Counted from the stretch's first letter, positions 9,746 to 18,888 are shown. The stretch is DNA of 64,000 bases from JBCDHN01 sp964351855 (GCA_964351855.1 CAYGQD010000011.1:1-64000), one strand, 5' to 3'. A program made the numbers and translations. Notes: generated by a model from the sequence alone, not told the origin.

Positions 9746-10266
9746 ATATCAGTAGGCCAACCTTCCTCATTCTCCTCCTCGCCGCGACGACCTTATCTGC
9801 TCAGAGCGATTGGGCCCCCCAATATCCTTCTCTCGACCGCTACAAGGTAGCCTGGGAGAACAATCCTTTCGATCGCAACACGGCTAGTGCGGCTGAACCA
9901 GAATTTGCCAAAAACCTCTCCTTGACCGGGATCTCTCGCATTGGCGACAAATGGACCGTTTTGGTGGTCAATCAGCAAACGAGTAAGTATCTCGCCCTCG
10001 GCAGCGAAGACAATGGATCCGGAATCTGGGTAACGGAAGTGTTTCCCCACAACGACCGACGCCAGGCAACGGCAAAGGTCACCAATGGAAGCCAGGAAGC
10101 GCTCCTCAGCTTTGATCGCGAGTCCAGACCGTCCAAAACCACCAAGCCCCCGGCTCCGCCCAAGAAAGAAGAGCCCGTCAACCCCACGAGGACGAAACTC
10201 CGGCTCCGGCTCCCCGAGGCTCCCAACAAGAAATCGAGCGAAAGTGAGGCTTCAGAGGAGCAATAG
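9742..10266 (+). CDS. Exported T2SS-operon protein, possibly GspC/PilP-like
   Basis: A 174-residue exported protein with an N-terminal signal peptide ending near TLSAQ. A short beta-rich segment follows (about 45-125: LTGISRIGDKWTVLVVN, YLALGSEDNGSGIWVTEV), and then a Pro/Lys-rich low-complexity tail. The segment NPFD...LTGI..IG resembles the homology region that docks GspC or PilP onto the secretin. Located between gspM and gspD, it could fill the missing GspC role, but it lacks the GspC transmembrane anchor and PDZ domain. Function is an inference from position and this short resemblance. Confidence 0.55.
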   Translation: MNISRPTFLILLLAATTLSAQSDWAPQYPSLDRYKVAWENNPFDRNTASAAEPEFAKNLSLTGISRIGDKWTVLVVNQQTSKYLALGSEDNGSGIWVTEVFPHNDRRQATAKVTNGSQEALLSFDRESRPSKTTKPPAPPKKEEPVNPTRTKLRLRLPEAPNKKSSESEASEEQ

Positions 10267-10381
10267 ACGTTCCGTCCACCTCTCCGAACGCCTTTCCGAA
10301 TTCCCCCTGCCAACAGAGACAATATCGTCTTGCAGATTATTAGTTTCTGCATACTGTTAGGTTATCTTTACATTCACCAAA

Positions 10382-12562
10382 ATTTCTTTCGCTGAAAAAG
10401 CCACGCTAGTCCTTCTCGCTAGTTGGGTTTCTGTGGCTCTGGCTCAAGCTCAAGACCCTGACGTGACGGTCAGCCTGCAGTTTTCAGAGGCACCGATTTC
10501 CTTTATCCTCAGCGAATACGAAAAACTCACCGGGAAGCGGGTGGTCCGGGACTCGGAGATCGACGATGCCTTTCTCTCGATCGAGACCAATGCGGTCATG
10601 TCGCCGGCCGAAGCCGCCGAGTTTATCGAGAAGAGCTTCCTCCTGAACGGCTACGTTTTGGTGCCAAGCGGTCCGGATACGCTTAAAATCATCACCGAGG
10701 GCAAAGTGCCCCGCAGCGAAGGAGTCCCGGTGGTGCTCCATCCCGAAGATCTGCCCAAAGGAGATCAACTGGTAACCTACGTCATGACCCTTTCCCACGT
10801 GCCCGGGGATGAAGTGGTGGAAACCTTTCGTGCCATCTCTCCCTCAAATGCCTATGGGGAAATCACGGTGCTTCCGGACGGTTCATCGCTGGCGATTACC
10901 GACAACTCTGCCGTGATTCGGCGGTATCTGGAGTTGCAGGAGTTTGTCGATGTCCCCATCGCGGAGCAAGTCACCAAATCGTTCCCGCTTTTGCGCTCTG
11001 ATGCCCTGGAGGTTTTAGAGCAATTGGAAAAATTTCTTGGAACGGACGAAGACGAGACCTCGATTCCTCCTGCGGGCAGCGAGACCGAAGATACCGTTGG
11101 TCGGCGGAAACTGGCCCCCAAGGTGGTTGCCATCCAGAGAACGAATCGCATTCTCGCTCAAGCACATCCCACCCAAATGCTCTTTGTGGAGCACCTCATC
11201 AAGGAGTTTGATGCCCCGGCAGATTCCGCCAATTATCTGACCTATCAACTCCGGTTTCTTCCCGTTCTGGAATTTCTCCCGGTGGCGCAAGATGCCCTGA
11301 GTCGCGGCCTGGATCCGGATGCAAATGCGGACTTCAGTGATCTGAATCGCCAACTCGATTCCCGCAGCAGCTCGTCTTCCCCGTTTTCAACGATCAATAG
11401 CAATCGCCTCTCTGATGGGAACCGGGAATCCCTCGGCGAGCCAAGCGATATCGGTGGACCTCGCTCCCTGGTGGTCGGTCATACGCTCCTCATCGGAGAT
11501 CCCGCTGCGAACGAGCTATTCGTATCCGGCCCCCCGGAGCATCTGACGCTGATGACCCGCTTACTCGATCATCTGGATAAAAAGCCTCGTCAGATCTTCC
11601 TCTCCACGGTGATTGGCCAACTAACGATTGGGGACAACTTCAATTTCGGCCTCGACGTCCTTCAAACCATCGACGGGTTCAACATCGGGGGAGATGAAGT
11701 TTTCAGTTCAGGATCATTCCGCACCCGCAACGCCGGGAGCCCGATTCTGGACCCCCAGACGCTGCAAACCGTTTCCGACTTTGCCGGAATCTTCCCGACG
11801 GGCCTCACTGTTTACGGGCAGATTGGCGACCACATTTCCCTGGTCCTGGACGCCCTGGAACAGAATTCGCGCTTTACGGTTCTTTCCAGACCCTCCGTAT
11901 TCACGTTGAACAACGAAAAGGCCGTGATTCAAACGGGCCAACGGATCGCCGTACCCGTGAACACCCTTTCCAGTCTCAATACCGGAACCGACAATACCGC
12001 CGTGGCTTCCAGCATTCAGTTTCAAGACGTGGTCCTGAGATTGGAAGTCATTCCTCTGATTAACTCTGACAACGAAGTGACCCTGAAAATTTCTCAGGTG
12101 AACGATGATATCATCGGAAGCACGATCGTCAGCGGCAATGAGATCCCTACCATCGGGACCCAGGAGATGCGGACCACGGTCATCGTCCCCAATAAATCCA
12201 CCGTGCTACTCGGCGGTCTGATTTCCGAAGATCATTCCAGCGGACAAACGGGGCTGCCCTTCCTGACACGGATTCCCCTGGTCAAACACCTGACGGGATC
12301 AACGGAGCGGGCCACGAGTCGACAAGAACTATTGATCTTTATCCAACCACATATTGTGAACAACGATCATGATCTCGCTCTAGCCAACGCCGATACGTTG
12401 GAGCGCACCTCATTGGAAGAAAAGGCCTTGGAGTTCGCCACTTCCCCCCAGACCCCAATTCTCATTCCTACCTCGGGAGCGATTCCGCCGATCACCCACG
12501 AAACGGCTGAGCCAACGGAGCCGAAGGTGGGCCTGAAAGCCTTGTTCGGTCGCAACCGATAG
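10382..12562 (+). CDS. gspD: Type II secretion secretin GspD
   Basis: Outer-membrane secretin channel. N0/N1-N3 ring domains occupy about residues 25-390, and the secretin barrel domain the rest, with the conserved region VLSRPSVFTLNNEKAVIQTG and the closing VPNKSTVLLGGLI...RIPLVKHL. The first conventional start is GTG 10433, but in-frame codons upstream of it encode a typical hydrophobic signal-peptide core (KATLVLLASWVSVALAQA). That core is only complete if translation starts further up, and the only candidates before the TAG at 10350s are non-standard, such as ATT 10382, which I use. A missing or miscalled base is the alternative. Confidence 0.88.
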   Translation: MSFAEKATLVLLASWVSVALAQAQDPDVTVSLQFSEAPISFILSEYEKLTGKRVVRDSEIDDAFLSIETNAVMSPAEAAEFIEKSFLLNGYVLVPSGPDTLKIITEGKVPRSEGVPVVLHPEDLPKGDQLVTYVMTLSHVPGDEVVETFRAISPSNAYGEITVLPDGSSLAITDNSAVIRRYLELQEFVDVPIAEQVTKSFPLLRSDALEVLEQLEKFLGTDEDETSIPPAGSETEDTVGRRKLAPKVVAIQRTNRILAQAHPTQMLFVEHLIKEFDAPADSANYLTYQLRFLPVLEFLPVAQDALSRGLDPDANADFSDLNRQLDSRSSSSSPFSTINSNRLSDGNRESLGEPSDIGGPRSLVVGHTLLIGDPAANELFVSGPPEHLTLMTRLLDHLDKKPRQIFLSTVIGQLTIGDNFNFGLDVLQTIDGFNIGGDEVFSSGSFRTRNAGSPILDPQTLQTVSDFAGIFPTGLTVYGQIGDHISLVLDALEQNSRFTVLSRPSVFTLNNEKAVIQTGQRIAVPVNTLSSLNTGTDNTAVASSIQFQDVVLRLEVIPLINSDNEVTLKISQVNDDIIGSTIVSGNEIPTIGTQEMRTTVIVPNKSTVLLGGLISEDHSSGQTGLPFLTRIPLVKHLTGSTERATSRQELLIFIQPHIVNNDHDLALANADTLERTSLEEKALEFATSPQTPILIPTSGAIPPITHETAEPTEPKVGLKALFGRNR

Positions 12563-12663
12563 GGCAAAGGGAATCCTGCTTGTGGTGAGCAAATTCCACC
12601 TCATCCCTGAAATCCACGCAACCAACTTTGCCACTTCAACCGATCAGTTGACCTGGCACTGAC

Positions 12664-13647
12664 TCACTTTTTGCGAAAAGTTGTAGGACCTTCGTTGAGA
12701 ATAATGTAGGGCCAAGGGCCTTGGCTATCCATGAAGTACTCGCCGGCAAGATGAACTTTAGAAAAGACTTCTAAAATACCGCCTGTCGTTTGAATCATCT
12801 CATTGGTCGATGCCCAGCCATCCTCGACAAGTTCGGCCCCATCGGAGTGATCCAAATTGATCATGACATACACCTCACCCTTGTCGCGTAATATGTATTG
12901 GTAATCGAGGTTTCCCCTGATCTCCATCTTGACGAAGTTCCAACCTTCAAACTTGGCCGGGACTCCGCTCACGTTGTAGCTGCGGTTGGTGGCCACCAAG
13001 GTGTCCGATTTGAGTTGCTCAATCTCCAAATCAGTATTCGCCTGCTCTGGAATCAAAGTGATCTCGACCTTCTTTTGAATCGGGTCATACCCTTCTTCAA
13101 GGATCCCTAACTCAATGGCAATCCGGGCCATTTTTGTCGCTGCCAGCTCCTTGATTCGCTCCTTTTCCTGGCGTGCCTGTAGGGCTTCATCCACATTCCC
13201 CACAGCGGTTTGGGCTTTCTCGACATTTTCCAAACTTTGGTAATAGGCTGCAAGGACCGGTTTTACGTTGCCGCGAAACTCAGCGCGGCGCTGAGTCATG
13301 GCCGAACGATAAACCGGTTGAAGCCGCCGAAGTTGGGCCGAATTGGAGGCATCTGCGGATTTTCCCGAGCGGAAAAGCTCAAATTCGCTTTTGATGGCTA
13401 CGACGGCATCCAGGTCACCGGAACTCTCGGCTTGTTTTTGCACGTTCGCCAAGTTGTTCGCGTATTGCGTCTGCAAATCAACAATCGGTTTGGCGGCTTG
13501 ATGAAGGGCACTAAGATGCTGTTCTTTGGCTGCGGCAAGGGTGGTGGGTTTGGATTCTTGCCCTGAAACAAAAGTGAGGCCGAGCGTCAACAAAACAGAG
13601 AAATGAGTGGCGAACAATCGGCAAATTCGAGTTGGGTATGCGTTCAT
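12664..13647 (-). CDS. Secreted coiled-coil protein of unknown function
   Basis: 327 residues from ATG 13647, chosen because a signal peptide follows directly (MNAYPTRICRLFATHFSVLLTLGLTFVSG); an upstream ATG at 13686 would bury it. The mature part begins with a Gln/Ala/Glu-rich helical region (about 30-150), probably coiled coil. A beta-rich C-terminal half has Gly/Asp turns and a YIILNEGP ending. No catalytic motif is visible. The gene converges on gspD with about 100 bases between them. I cannot name the family. Confidence 0.7.
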   Translation of the reverse strand: MNAYPTRICRLFATHFSVLLTLGLTFVSGQESKPTTLAAAKEQHLSALHQAAKPIVDLQTQYANNLANVQKQAESSGDLDAVVAIKSEFELFRSGKSADASNSAQLRRLQPVYRSAMTQRRAEFRGNVKPVLAAYYQSLENVEKAQTAVGNVDEALQARQEKERIKELAATKMARIAIELGILEEGYDPIQKKVEITLIPEQANTDLEIEQLKSDTLVATNRSYNVSGVPAKFEGWNFVKMEIRGNLDYQYILRDKGEVYVMINLDHSDGAELVEDGWASTNEMIQTTGGILEVFSKVHLAGEYFMDSQGPWPYIILNEGPTTFRKK

Positions 13648-13933
13648 GGCAAGAGGCTGAAAATTCTTAGAAGAAGAACCTAACATTTGGGTGGGCAGTC
13701 ACAAGCATGGCCCTGTTCCGCCCGAATCCAGAGATGCTGAATTGCTCCTTCGACGCATTAGACTACAGGGCCTACCCCGTCGAAATCAAGGAGAACGTTC
13801 CCCACCGGAGTGAAACCCGAATGATCTGACAATACAGTTTCAGCTTCACTTCGCCAACGTTTCGTACAGCCACTGGGGGGCGTGTTAGCCAACGTTCCCC
13901 CGAAGACGACGCGAGTGGTTGACGACAACCAGA

Positions 13934-13949
13934 AACCCTTCGAAGGGTT
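13934..13949. promoter_or_regulatory. Perfect 16-bp palindrome before the next gene
   Basis: AACCCTTCGAAGGGTT ends six bases before ATG 13956. A second small inverted repeat, GGTTG-ACGA-CAACC, lies just upstream (13917-13930). This could be a protein operator or an mRNA hairpin near the ribosome site. The 13648-13955 intergenic region shows nothing else clear. Confidence 0.4.
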
Positions 13950-13955
13950 CCTGAC

Positions 13956-14981
13956 ATGCAACTTCGCTTCCTTCTTTTCCTCCACGGTTTCCTCCTCACC
14001 GGGCTCCTTGCCCATGACGAAGTGGTGCTCGGAGAACGGGTGGGACCGGTTTCCACTCGCTCATCGGCTCAGAGCTTGATTGCCGAGTTTGGGGCGGCCA
14101 ATGTCGTGACCGAAGAAGTGGGAATTGGCGAAGGAGAGATGCAGATTGCGACGATTCTCTTTCCTGGTTCGCGCAAAGAAATGACCGTGTTCTGGTATGA
14201 TCAGGAAAACCTGAGGAATCCTTCGATGGTGCGGATTTCGCGCCCCGGAACTCCATGGGGTTCTTCAGCCGGCTTGACGATCGGATCAACCATGCGCGAT
14301 CTGCACGAAGCCAACGGCGGCCCCTTCGAAGCGTACGGATTCGAGTGGGATTATGGCGGTCGCATTTCCTCATGGAACGGGGGGAAGCTGGAGTCTGATC
14401 ATTCAGGTCGCTTATTCATGGGAACGCTGAACTACGATTCCAACTACTGGAATCCCGATGATCCAATCAACGTGATTGGAGATTCAGTCTTCCTCTCTAC
14501 ACACCCGGACTTTGCCAAACTGGAAACAACCCTGGGCGAGATGGTCTATTTCTTCCTCGATCTGATGGAGCGAGAAACGATCGGAAATCTTCGGATTGGG
14601 TTAAGTGAAGTAGCGGTCTCGAACGCGCTGCCGGTTCAACCTCAACGAGGGAAAGAGGTGCTCGAAGAAGCCACTGGCTCCTATATTGAAGATTGGAACT
14701 TCGCCGGAATGGGTGTCAGCCTTGAAATGGGAACCTATGAAGAAGGCGGAGAGAAGCAGGTCTATGCGATTACGGTTACCGCACCTTCGACTTTCAAAAC
14801 GGCTCAGGGCATTGGGATTGGCGCGACGGAAGCAGAGGTCGAAAACGCCTACGGACTCGATCGAGATCCCCAAAGCGTCGCCGGTGAGCAGTTCATCGCG
14901 GGATCAATTTACGGCGGTCTCGTGTTTCGATTTGCCAATGGGCGCGTGAGCGAAATCTTCCTCGGTGCGTCCGCGGAATAG
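13956..14981 (+). CDS. Secreted protein of unknown function
   Basis: 341 residues with a signal peptide (MQLRFLLFLHGFLLTGLLAHDE). The remainder contains two similar-looking segments: a GLTIGSTMRDLHEANGGPF block near residue 110 and an IGIGATEAEVENAYG block near 285. The pattern 'G.tiGst..e....nG.p' suggests a duplicated fold of the kind that scores or compares calcium/ligand turns. No enzyme motif is visible. The palindrome just upstream suggests its own control. The gene ends eleven bases before the promoter of the MATE leader unit. Confidence 0.65.
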   Translation: MQLRFLLFLHGFLLTGLLAHDEVVLGERVGPVSTRSSAQSLIAEFGAANVVTEEVGIGEGEMQIATILFPGSRKEMTVFWYDQENLRNPSMVRISRPGTPWGSSAGLTIGSTMRDLHEANGGPFEAYGFEWDYGGRISSWNGGKLESDHSGRLFMGTLNYDSNYWNPDDPINVIGDSVFLSTHPDFAKLETTLGEMVYFFLDLMERETIGNLRIGLSEVAVSNALPVQPQRGKEVLEEATGSYIEDWNFAGMGVSLEMGTYEEGGEKQVYAITVTAPSTFKTAQGIGIGATEAEVENAYGLDRDPQSVAGEQFIAGSIYGGLVFRFANGRVSEIFLGASAE

Positions 14982-14991
14982 CAGCGACTGG

Positions 14992-15020
14992 TTGACGATC
15001 GATTCGTTGTCGGCTAGCAT
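14992..15020 (+). promoter_or_regulatory. Sigma70-type promoter of the MATE leader unit
   Basis: TTGACG (14992-14997), a 17-base spacer, and TAGCAT (15015-15020). A start site about seven bases downstream falls at or just before the ATG at 15028, so the first message codons would be leaderless. Confidence 0.65.
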
Positions 15021-15027
15021 CCCACCC

Positions 15028-15102
15028 ATGAATTCCCGCTTCATCATCACCTCCGCTCAAATGGCTGAGGTGATTTCCGTCACTGGCAGCGGGCGTTTCT
15101 GA
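15028..15102 (+). CDS. Leaderless 24-residue leader peptide upstream of MATE gene
   Basis: Short reading frame of 24 codons plus TGA, starting MNSRFIITSA and ending VTGSGRF. It begins only seven bases after a good -10 element, so it is probably translated without a 5' untranslated region. It contains an 8-bp hairpin (ATCACCTC 15046-15053 with GAGGTGAT 15067-15074). Its last codons carry GCGGGC (15089-15094), which can pair with the left arm of the terminator at 15131. No amino acid is strongly over-represented (Ser, Ile, Thr, Gly and Phe codons are spread), so the sensed signal may be translation arrest rather than amino-acid shortage. It is not a recognised named leader. Confidence 0.55.
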   Translation: MNSRFIITSAQMAEVISVTGSGRF

Positions 15103-15130
15103 ATCAAACCACATCCAACGATTCTTTTCC

Positions 15131-15163
15131 AAGCCCGCCTTTCCCTAGCGCGGGCTTTTTTTT
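15131..15163 (+). terminator. Intrinsic terminator / attenuator
   Basis: Arms AAGCCCGC (15131-15138) and GCGGGCTT (15150-15157) with an 11-base loop and a run of eight T (15156-15163). It stands between the leader peptide and the MATE gene, on the same strand. GCCCGC of the left arm can alternatively pair with GCGGGC at 15089-15094, giving mutually exclusive structures. Confidence 0.75.
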
Positions 15164-15222
15164 GTGGTTAGGCATCGCGATGGGGAGGCGCTCCCAATGA
15201 ACCCCACGTTTCTCATTTTCCG

Positions 15223-16587
15223 ATGACCCTATCTTCACCTCTTGCTCGCGAAGCGCGCCTCACCTCCGTGCTTGCCTTGCCGCTCATTGCCGGTCAGCTC
15301 AATCAGATGCTGATCTCGCTGGCGGATACCGTCATGATCGGGCGAGTCGGCGTCATCCCATTAGCCGCCGCGACGTTCGCCAATAACTTTCTTCACCTTC
15401 CCCTCATCTTCGGAATCGGCATGACCATGGCCGTTTCAGTGCGTGTCTCCCAAGCACGCGGGGCCCAAGATCCCGCCGCTGCCCGCGCGGCATTACGTCA
15501 TGGTCTCTTCCTGAGCCTGGCCGTCGGCCTGTTGACCGTGCTCGCGGCCTGGATCGTCCTCCCCTTCTTTCCCTATTTCCGACAGGAACCAGCCGTGATC
15601 GAGGCGATGCCCACCTACTTCTACCTCGTGGCGTTCTCGATGATTCCAGCCATCGCCGCGATGGCCATCAAAAGTCACTCGGATGCGATGAACCATCCAT
15701 GGCCCGCCTACTGGATCATGTCAGGAGGCGTTCTTCTCAACGTGGGCCTCAACTGGATTTTCATTGAAGGAAACTGGGGAGCGCCACAGCTCGGTTTGGA
15801 AGGAGCCGGTTTAGCCACTTTGCTCGCCAGAACCGCGACTTTAGGAGGACTCATTGTCCTCTGCCTCAAGCTTCCCGCGTTCAAAGGCTGGATCCCACAG
15901 AGATGGTTCCGTAAACCTCACTGGCCCTCGGTTCGGCATCTTATCGCGATCGGACTCCCCACGAGCTTGCAGCTCCTGGCCGAGATGAGCGCCTTCGTGA
16001 TCGCGACGATCATCATCGGAAGTCTGGGAGCCGAGGCCCTCGCCTCTCACCAAGTCGCCATCACCTGCGCCGCGACCATCTTCATGATTCCCCTGGGATT
16101 TTCGATGGCTCTGACGGTCCGGATTGGCGAAGCCTATGGCGCGAACGAACCGCACCGCATGCGCCCCATCGTCGTCAGCAGTTGGCTGATCGCCTTAGCG
16201 TTCACCTTTCTCAGCGCGCAGTTTTTCCTCTTCTTCAACCGAAGTATCGCCGGATGGTTTATCACTGAACCGGAGGCCCTAAACATCGCCGCCGGACTTC
16301 TTCTCATCGCCGCCGCCTTCCAAGTCAGCGACGCCCTCCAGATCATTTCCGCCGGGGCGTTGCGAGGACTCAACGACGTTCGCTTGCCCGCCGTCATCGC
16401 CTTCGTCGCCTACTGGGTCATTTCTCTCCCGATCGGCGCGTGGCTCGCGTTCGGCCTGGGAATGGGCGCAGCCGGAATGTGGTGGGGCATCACGATCGGA
16501 TTGACGTTGGTCGCAATCGCCCTGGGGATTCGAATCTGGAAGATGACAGGAAAGGTTGCCCTCTCCAGTCTCTCAAAGGCCGAATAA
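15223..16587 (+). CDS. MATE-family multidrug efflux transporter
   Basis: Inner-membrane cation-coupled drug/toxin exporter, 454 residues with twelve predicted membrane helices in two similar halves. It starts with LPLIAGQLNQMLISLADTVMIGRVG, which matches the conserved MATE helix 1-2 region (NorM/DinF type). The second half repeats the pattern around GLPTSLQLLAEMSAFVIATIIIG. It starts 59 bases after the attenuator T-run; a small GGGAG-GCG-CTCCC hairpin (15183-15195) lies in between. Likely controlled by read-through of the upstream terminator. Substrate cannot be told from sequence. Confidence 0.92.
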   Translation: MTLSSPLAREARLTSVLALPLIAGQLNQMLISLADTVMIGRVGVIPLAAATFANNFLHLPLIFGIGMTMAVSVRVSQARGAQDPAAARAALRHGLFLSLAVGLLTVLAAWIVLPFFPYFRQEPAVIEAMPTYFYLVAFSMIPAIAAMAIKSHSDAMNHPWPAYWIMSGGVLLNVGLNWIFIEGNWGAPQLGLEGAGLATLLARTATLGGLIVLCLKLPAFKGWIPQRWFRKPHWPSVRHLIAIGLPTSLQLLAEMSAFVIATIIIGSLGAEALASHQVAITCAATIFMIPLGFSMALTVRIGEAYGANEPHRMRPIVVSSWLIALAFTFLSAQFFLFFNRSIAGWFITEPEALNIAAGLLLIAAAFQVSDALQIISAGALRGLNDVRLPAVIAFVAYWVISLPIGAWLAFGLGMGAAGMWWGITIGLTLVAIALGIRIWKMTGKVALSSLSKAE

Positions 16588-16589
16588 GG

Positions 16590-17045
16590 TCAGCCGAGGA
16601 AGCTATCGAGCATCCAGATCGTCTTCTCGTGAACCTGCGTCCGTGCGATCATGAGATCTTCACTCTCGTTGTCACCTGCGGCAGCGGCGACTTCACGCGC
16701 CTTGCCGAGATCTTCGACCAATTTCCGATTCGCATCGGCGAGGTGCTGCACCATTTTCTCCGCGCTTGCATCCTCCTCCAGTTCAGTCATCCCCGCCATC
16801 GTGGCCAGATTCGACAAGCCTCCCGGGGCTAACATGCCCAGGGCTCGAACGCGTTCGGCGATCTCATCTACCGCAGTGAACAGCTCGGTGTATTGCACTT
16901 CGAATGCTTGGTGAAGGGCGAAAAAACCGGGTCCACGGACGTTCCAATGGCAAAGGTGAGTTTGCCCCATCAACGCGTAGGTATCGGCGACGACTTGGCG
17001 CAAAGCATTGGCGACTTCTGATTTCTGGGTTGGGTCTGCTGTCAT
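16590..17045 (-). CDS. dps: Dps-family DNA-protecting ferritin
   Basis: 151-residue mini-ferritin that oxidises and stores iron and may bind DNA during oxidative stress. The ferroxidase-site pattern is intact: His33 in CHWNVRGP, His45, Asp60 and Glu64 in VDEIAERV. Length is typical. The Dps family signature around the second helix is clear. It converges on the MATE gene with two bases between the stops. Confidence 0.9.
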   Translation of the reverse strand: MTADPTQKSEVANALRQVVADTYALMGQTHLCHWNVRGPGFFALHQAFEVQYTELFTAVDEIAERVRALGMLAPGGLSNLATMAGMTELEEDASAEKMVQHLADANRKLVEDLGKAREVAAAAGDNESEDLMIARTQVHEKTIWMLDSFLG

Positions 17046-17106
17046 AAGGCAATGTAAGACGTTGGCCGCAGAGCAACCTTACAAACGGCTGAACGACCGC
17101 CGCGAT

Positions 17107-18888
17107 CTACATCCGCTCGGTCGTCTCGATTCCGAGTAGATCCAGCCCTTGCTTCAGCACTTGCGAAGTGGCTTCGCAGAGAAGAAGGCGCGATTGCCTC
17201 ACCAGCCCTTCTGACTTGAGGACGTGGCAGGCCTGAAAGAAGCTATGATAGGCTTTGGCGAGTTCAAAGAGGTAGTTGGCCAGAACGTTGGGCTTGTGAT
17301 CATTGAGGACATCCGGGACGATCTCACCAAAGCGGAGCAACAGCATCGCGAGAGTGCGCTCTGCCGGTTCGGTGATCTCAGCCTCGGACGGAATTTCGAA
17401 TTCGCCGTCCAGTTTCCGGAAAATCCCGCGCGTTCTTACATAGCTATAGAGAAGATACGGAGCCGTATTCCCCTTGAGCGATAACATTTTATCCCAGTCA
17501 AAAATATAATCCGTCATCCGGGCTTGGGAAAGCTCTGCATATTTCACGCTGCCGAGGCCGACAACGCGGGCGACGTTCGGCTTTTCCTCAGGAGGAAGCT
17601 CGAACTTTTCATCTTCAGCTTCCCGAGCATCGAGAAACGTGGCGGAACGCTCAATAGCTTCCGTAAGCACTTCCTGGAGCCCGATATTCTCGCCGGAACG
17701 CGTTTTAAACATCTTCCGATCTTTCCCCAAAATGCTGCCGAACGCGACATGCACGAAGGTGGCTTTCTGCCCACGCATCCGAGCGACTTCAAACACCTGG
17801 CGAAAGTGAAGTTGCTGCGGTGCGCCGACGACATACCAGATCTGATCAGCGTTCCACTCGTTCAGACGATGATCGATCGTTGCAAGGTCAGTCGTCGCAT
17901 AGTTGAAGCCGCCATCACTTTTGCGAATGAGGCAGGGAATATCTCGCCACTCACCGTCTTTCTGGATCTTGAGCGGATCGTTCTCCGGAGGGTCGCATCC
18001 ATCCGAAAACACACAAATCGCTCCATCGCTTTCCTTGGCGATCCCACTTTCCAGCAGTTCCTCCACCAAAGGTTGAAGGGCGTCGTTGTAATAGCTTTCG
18101 CCAAGGTAAAGATCGAACGAAACGTCCAGCTGATTGTAGATCTTCCCCAAGCCTTCGAGAGAGAGGTCCACACACTGTTTCCAGATTTCGAGGTTCTCGG
18201 CGTCGCCCTGTTGGAGGTTGACCAGTTCTTCGCGGCATTGATCGAGAACCGTAGGATCGTCCTTCGTTTCAACGTTCACGGCCTTGTAGACTCGAAGCAG
18301 CTCGGTGATTGGATCGAGCTTCAGCGCTTCCTGATCGAGCAAATTTTTCCAGCCGTAGATGATCATCCCGAACTGAGTTCCCCAATCGCCAATATGATTG
18401 TCCGTGATGACATTGTGGCCGAGGAATCGAGCAACCCGGGCTAGGCAATCGCCAATGATGGTCGAACGGATGTGCCCCACGACCATCTGATTCGCGACAT
18501 TCGGCCCGCAGAAGTCGATCACGAACGTCTGCGGGTCGGTCAACTCGGGAACGCCGAGCCGCTCGTCTTGCGCCAGCTCCACGAGGCGCCGGGCGATGAC
18601 TTCCGGTTTAAGGCGAAAATTCAGGAAGCCGGGCCCCGCGATTTCCGGAGTCTCCGTGAGATCGCCCAAATCCAGCTTTTCAATCACCTCAGCGGCGAAT
18701 TCGCGGGGATTTGACCGCAGCCTCTTGGCCAAGACCATCGCGGAATTGCATTGATAATCACCGAATTTGGGATCGGCGGTGGACGTGACTTCGACGCTGA
18801 AATCTTCGGGGATCTCGGCGGCTTTGGACGTCTGGGAAAGCGCGGTAGCGATGCGGTCGCGCAGGATCGAGGGGATCGTCAGGGCCAT
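17107..18888 (-). CDS. argS: Arginyl-tRNA synthetase
   Basis: Class I synthetase charging tRNA-Arg, 593 residues from ATG 18888 (MALTIPSILRDRI); an upstream extension in the same frame has no homology-like character. It has an N-terminal Add1-type domain, a catalytic Rossmann core with the HIGH-equivalent GHIRS (about 138-142), the MFKTRSGENIGL loop in the KMSKS region, and an all-helical DALR anticodon domain at the end. The preceding gene on the strand is the PTS EIIA gene, 64 bases away. Confidence 0.95.
   Translation of the reverse strand: MALTIPSILRDRIATALSQTSKAAEIPEDFSVEVTSTADPKFGDYQCNSAMVLAKRLRSNPREFAAEVIEKLDLGDLTETPEIAGPGFLNFRLKPEVIARRLVELAQDERLGVPELTDPQTFVIDFCGPNVANQMVVGHIRSTIIGDCLARVARFLGHNVITDNHIGDWGTQFGMIIYGWKNLLDQEALKLDPITELLRVYKAVNVETKDDPTVLDQCREELVNLQQGDAENLEIWKQCVDLSLEGLGKIYNQLDVSFDLYLGESYYNDALQPLVEELLESGIAKESDGAICVFSDGCDPPENDPLKIQKDGEWRDIPCLIRKSDGGFNYATTDLATIDHRLNEWNADQIWYVVGAPQQLHFRQVFEVARMRGQKATFVHVAFGSILGKDRKMFKTRSGENIGLQEVLTEAIERSATFLDAREAEDEKFELPPEEKPNVARVVGLGSVKYAELSQARMTDYIFDWDKMLSLKGNTAPYLLYSYVRTRGIFRKLDGEFEIPSEAEITEPAERTLAMLLLRFGEIVPDVLNDHKPNVLANYLFELAKAYHSFFQACHVLKSEGLVRQSRLLLCEATSQVLKQGLDLLGIETTERM

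Noticed and set aside
15028..15102. Type I toxin peptide instead of a leader
   Set aside because: The peptide is not a hydrophobic membrane helix, has no antisense RNA signature, and its terminator pairing fits attenuation better.
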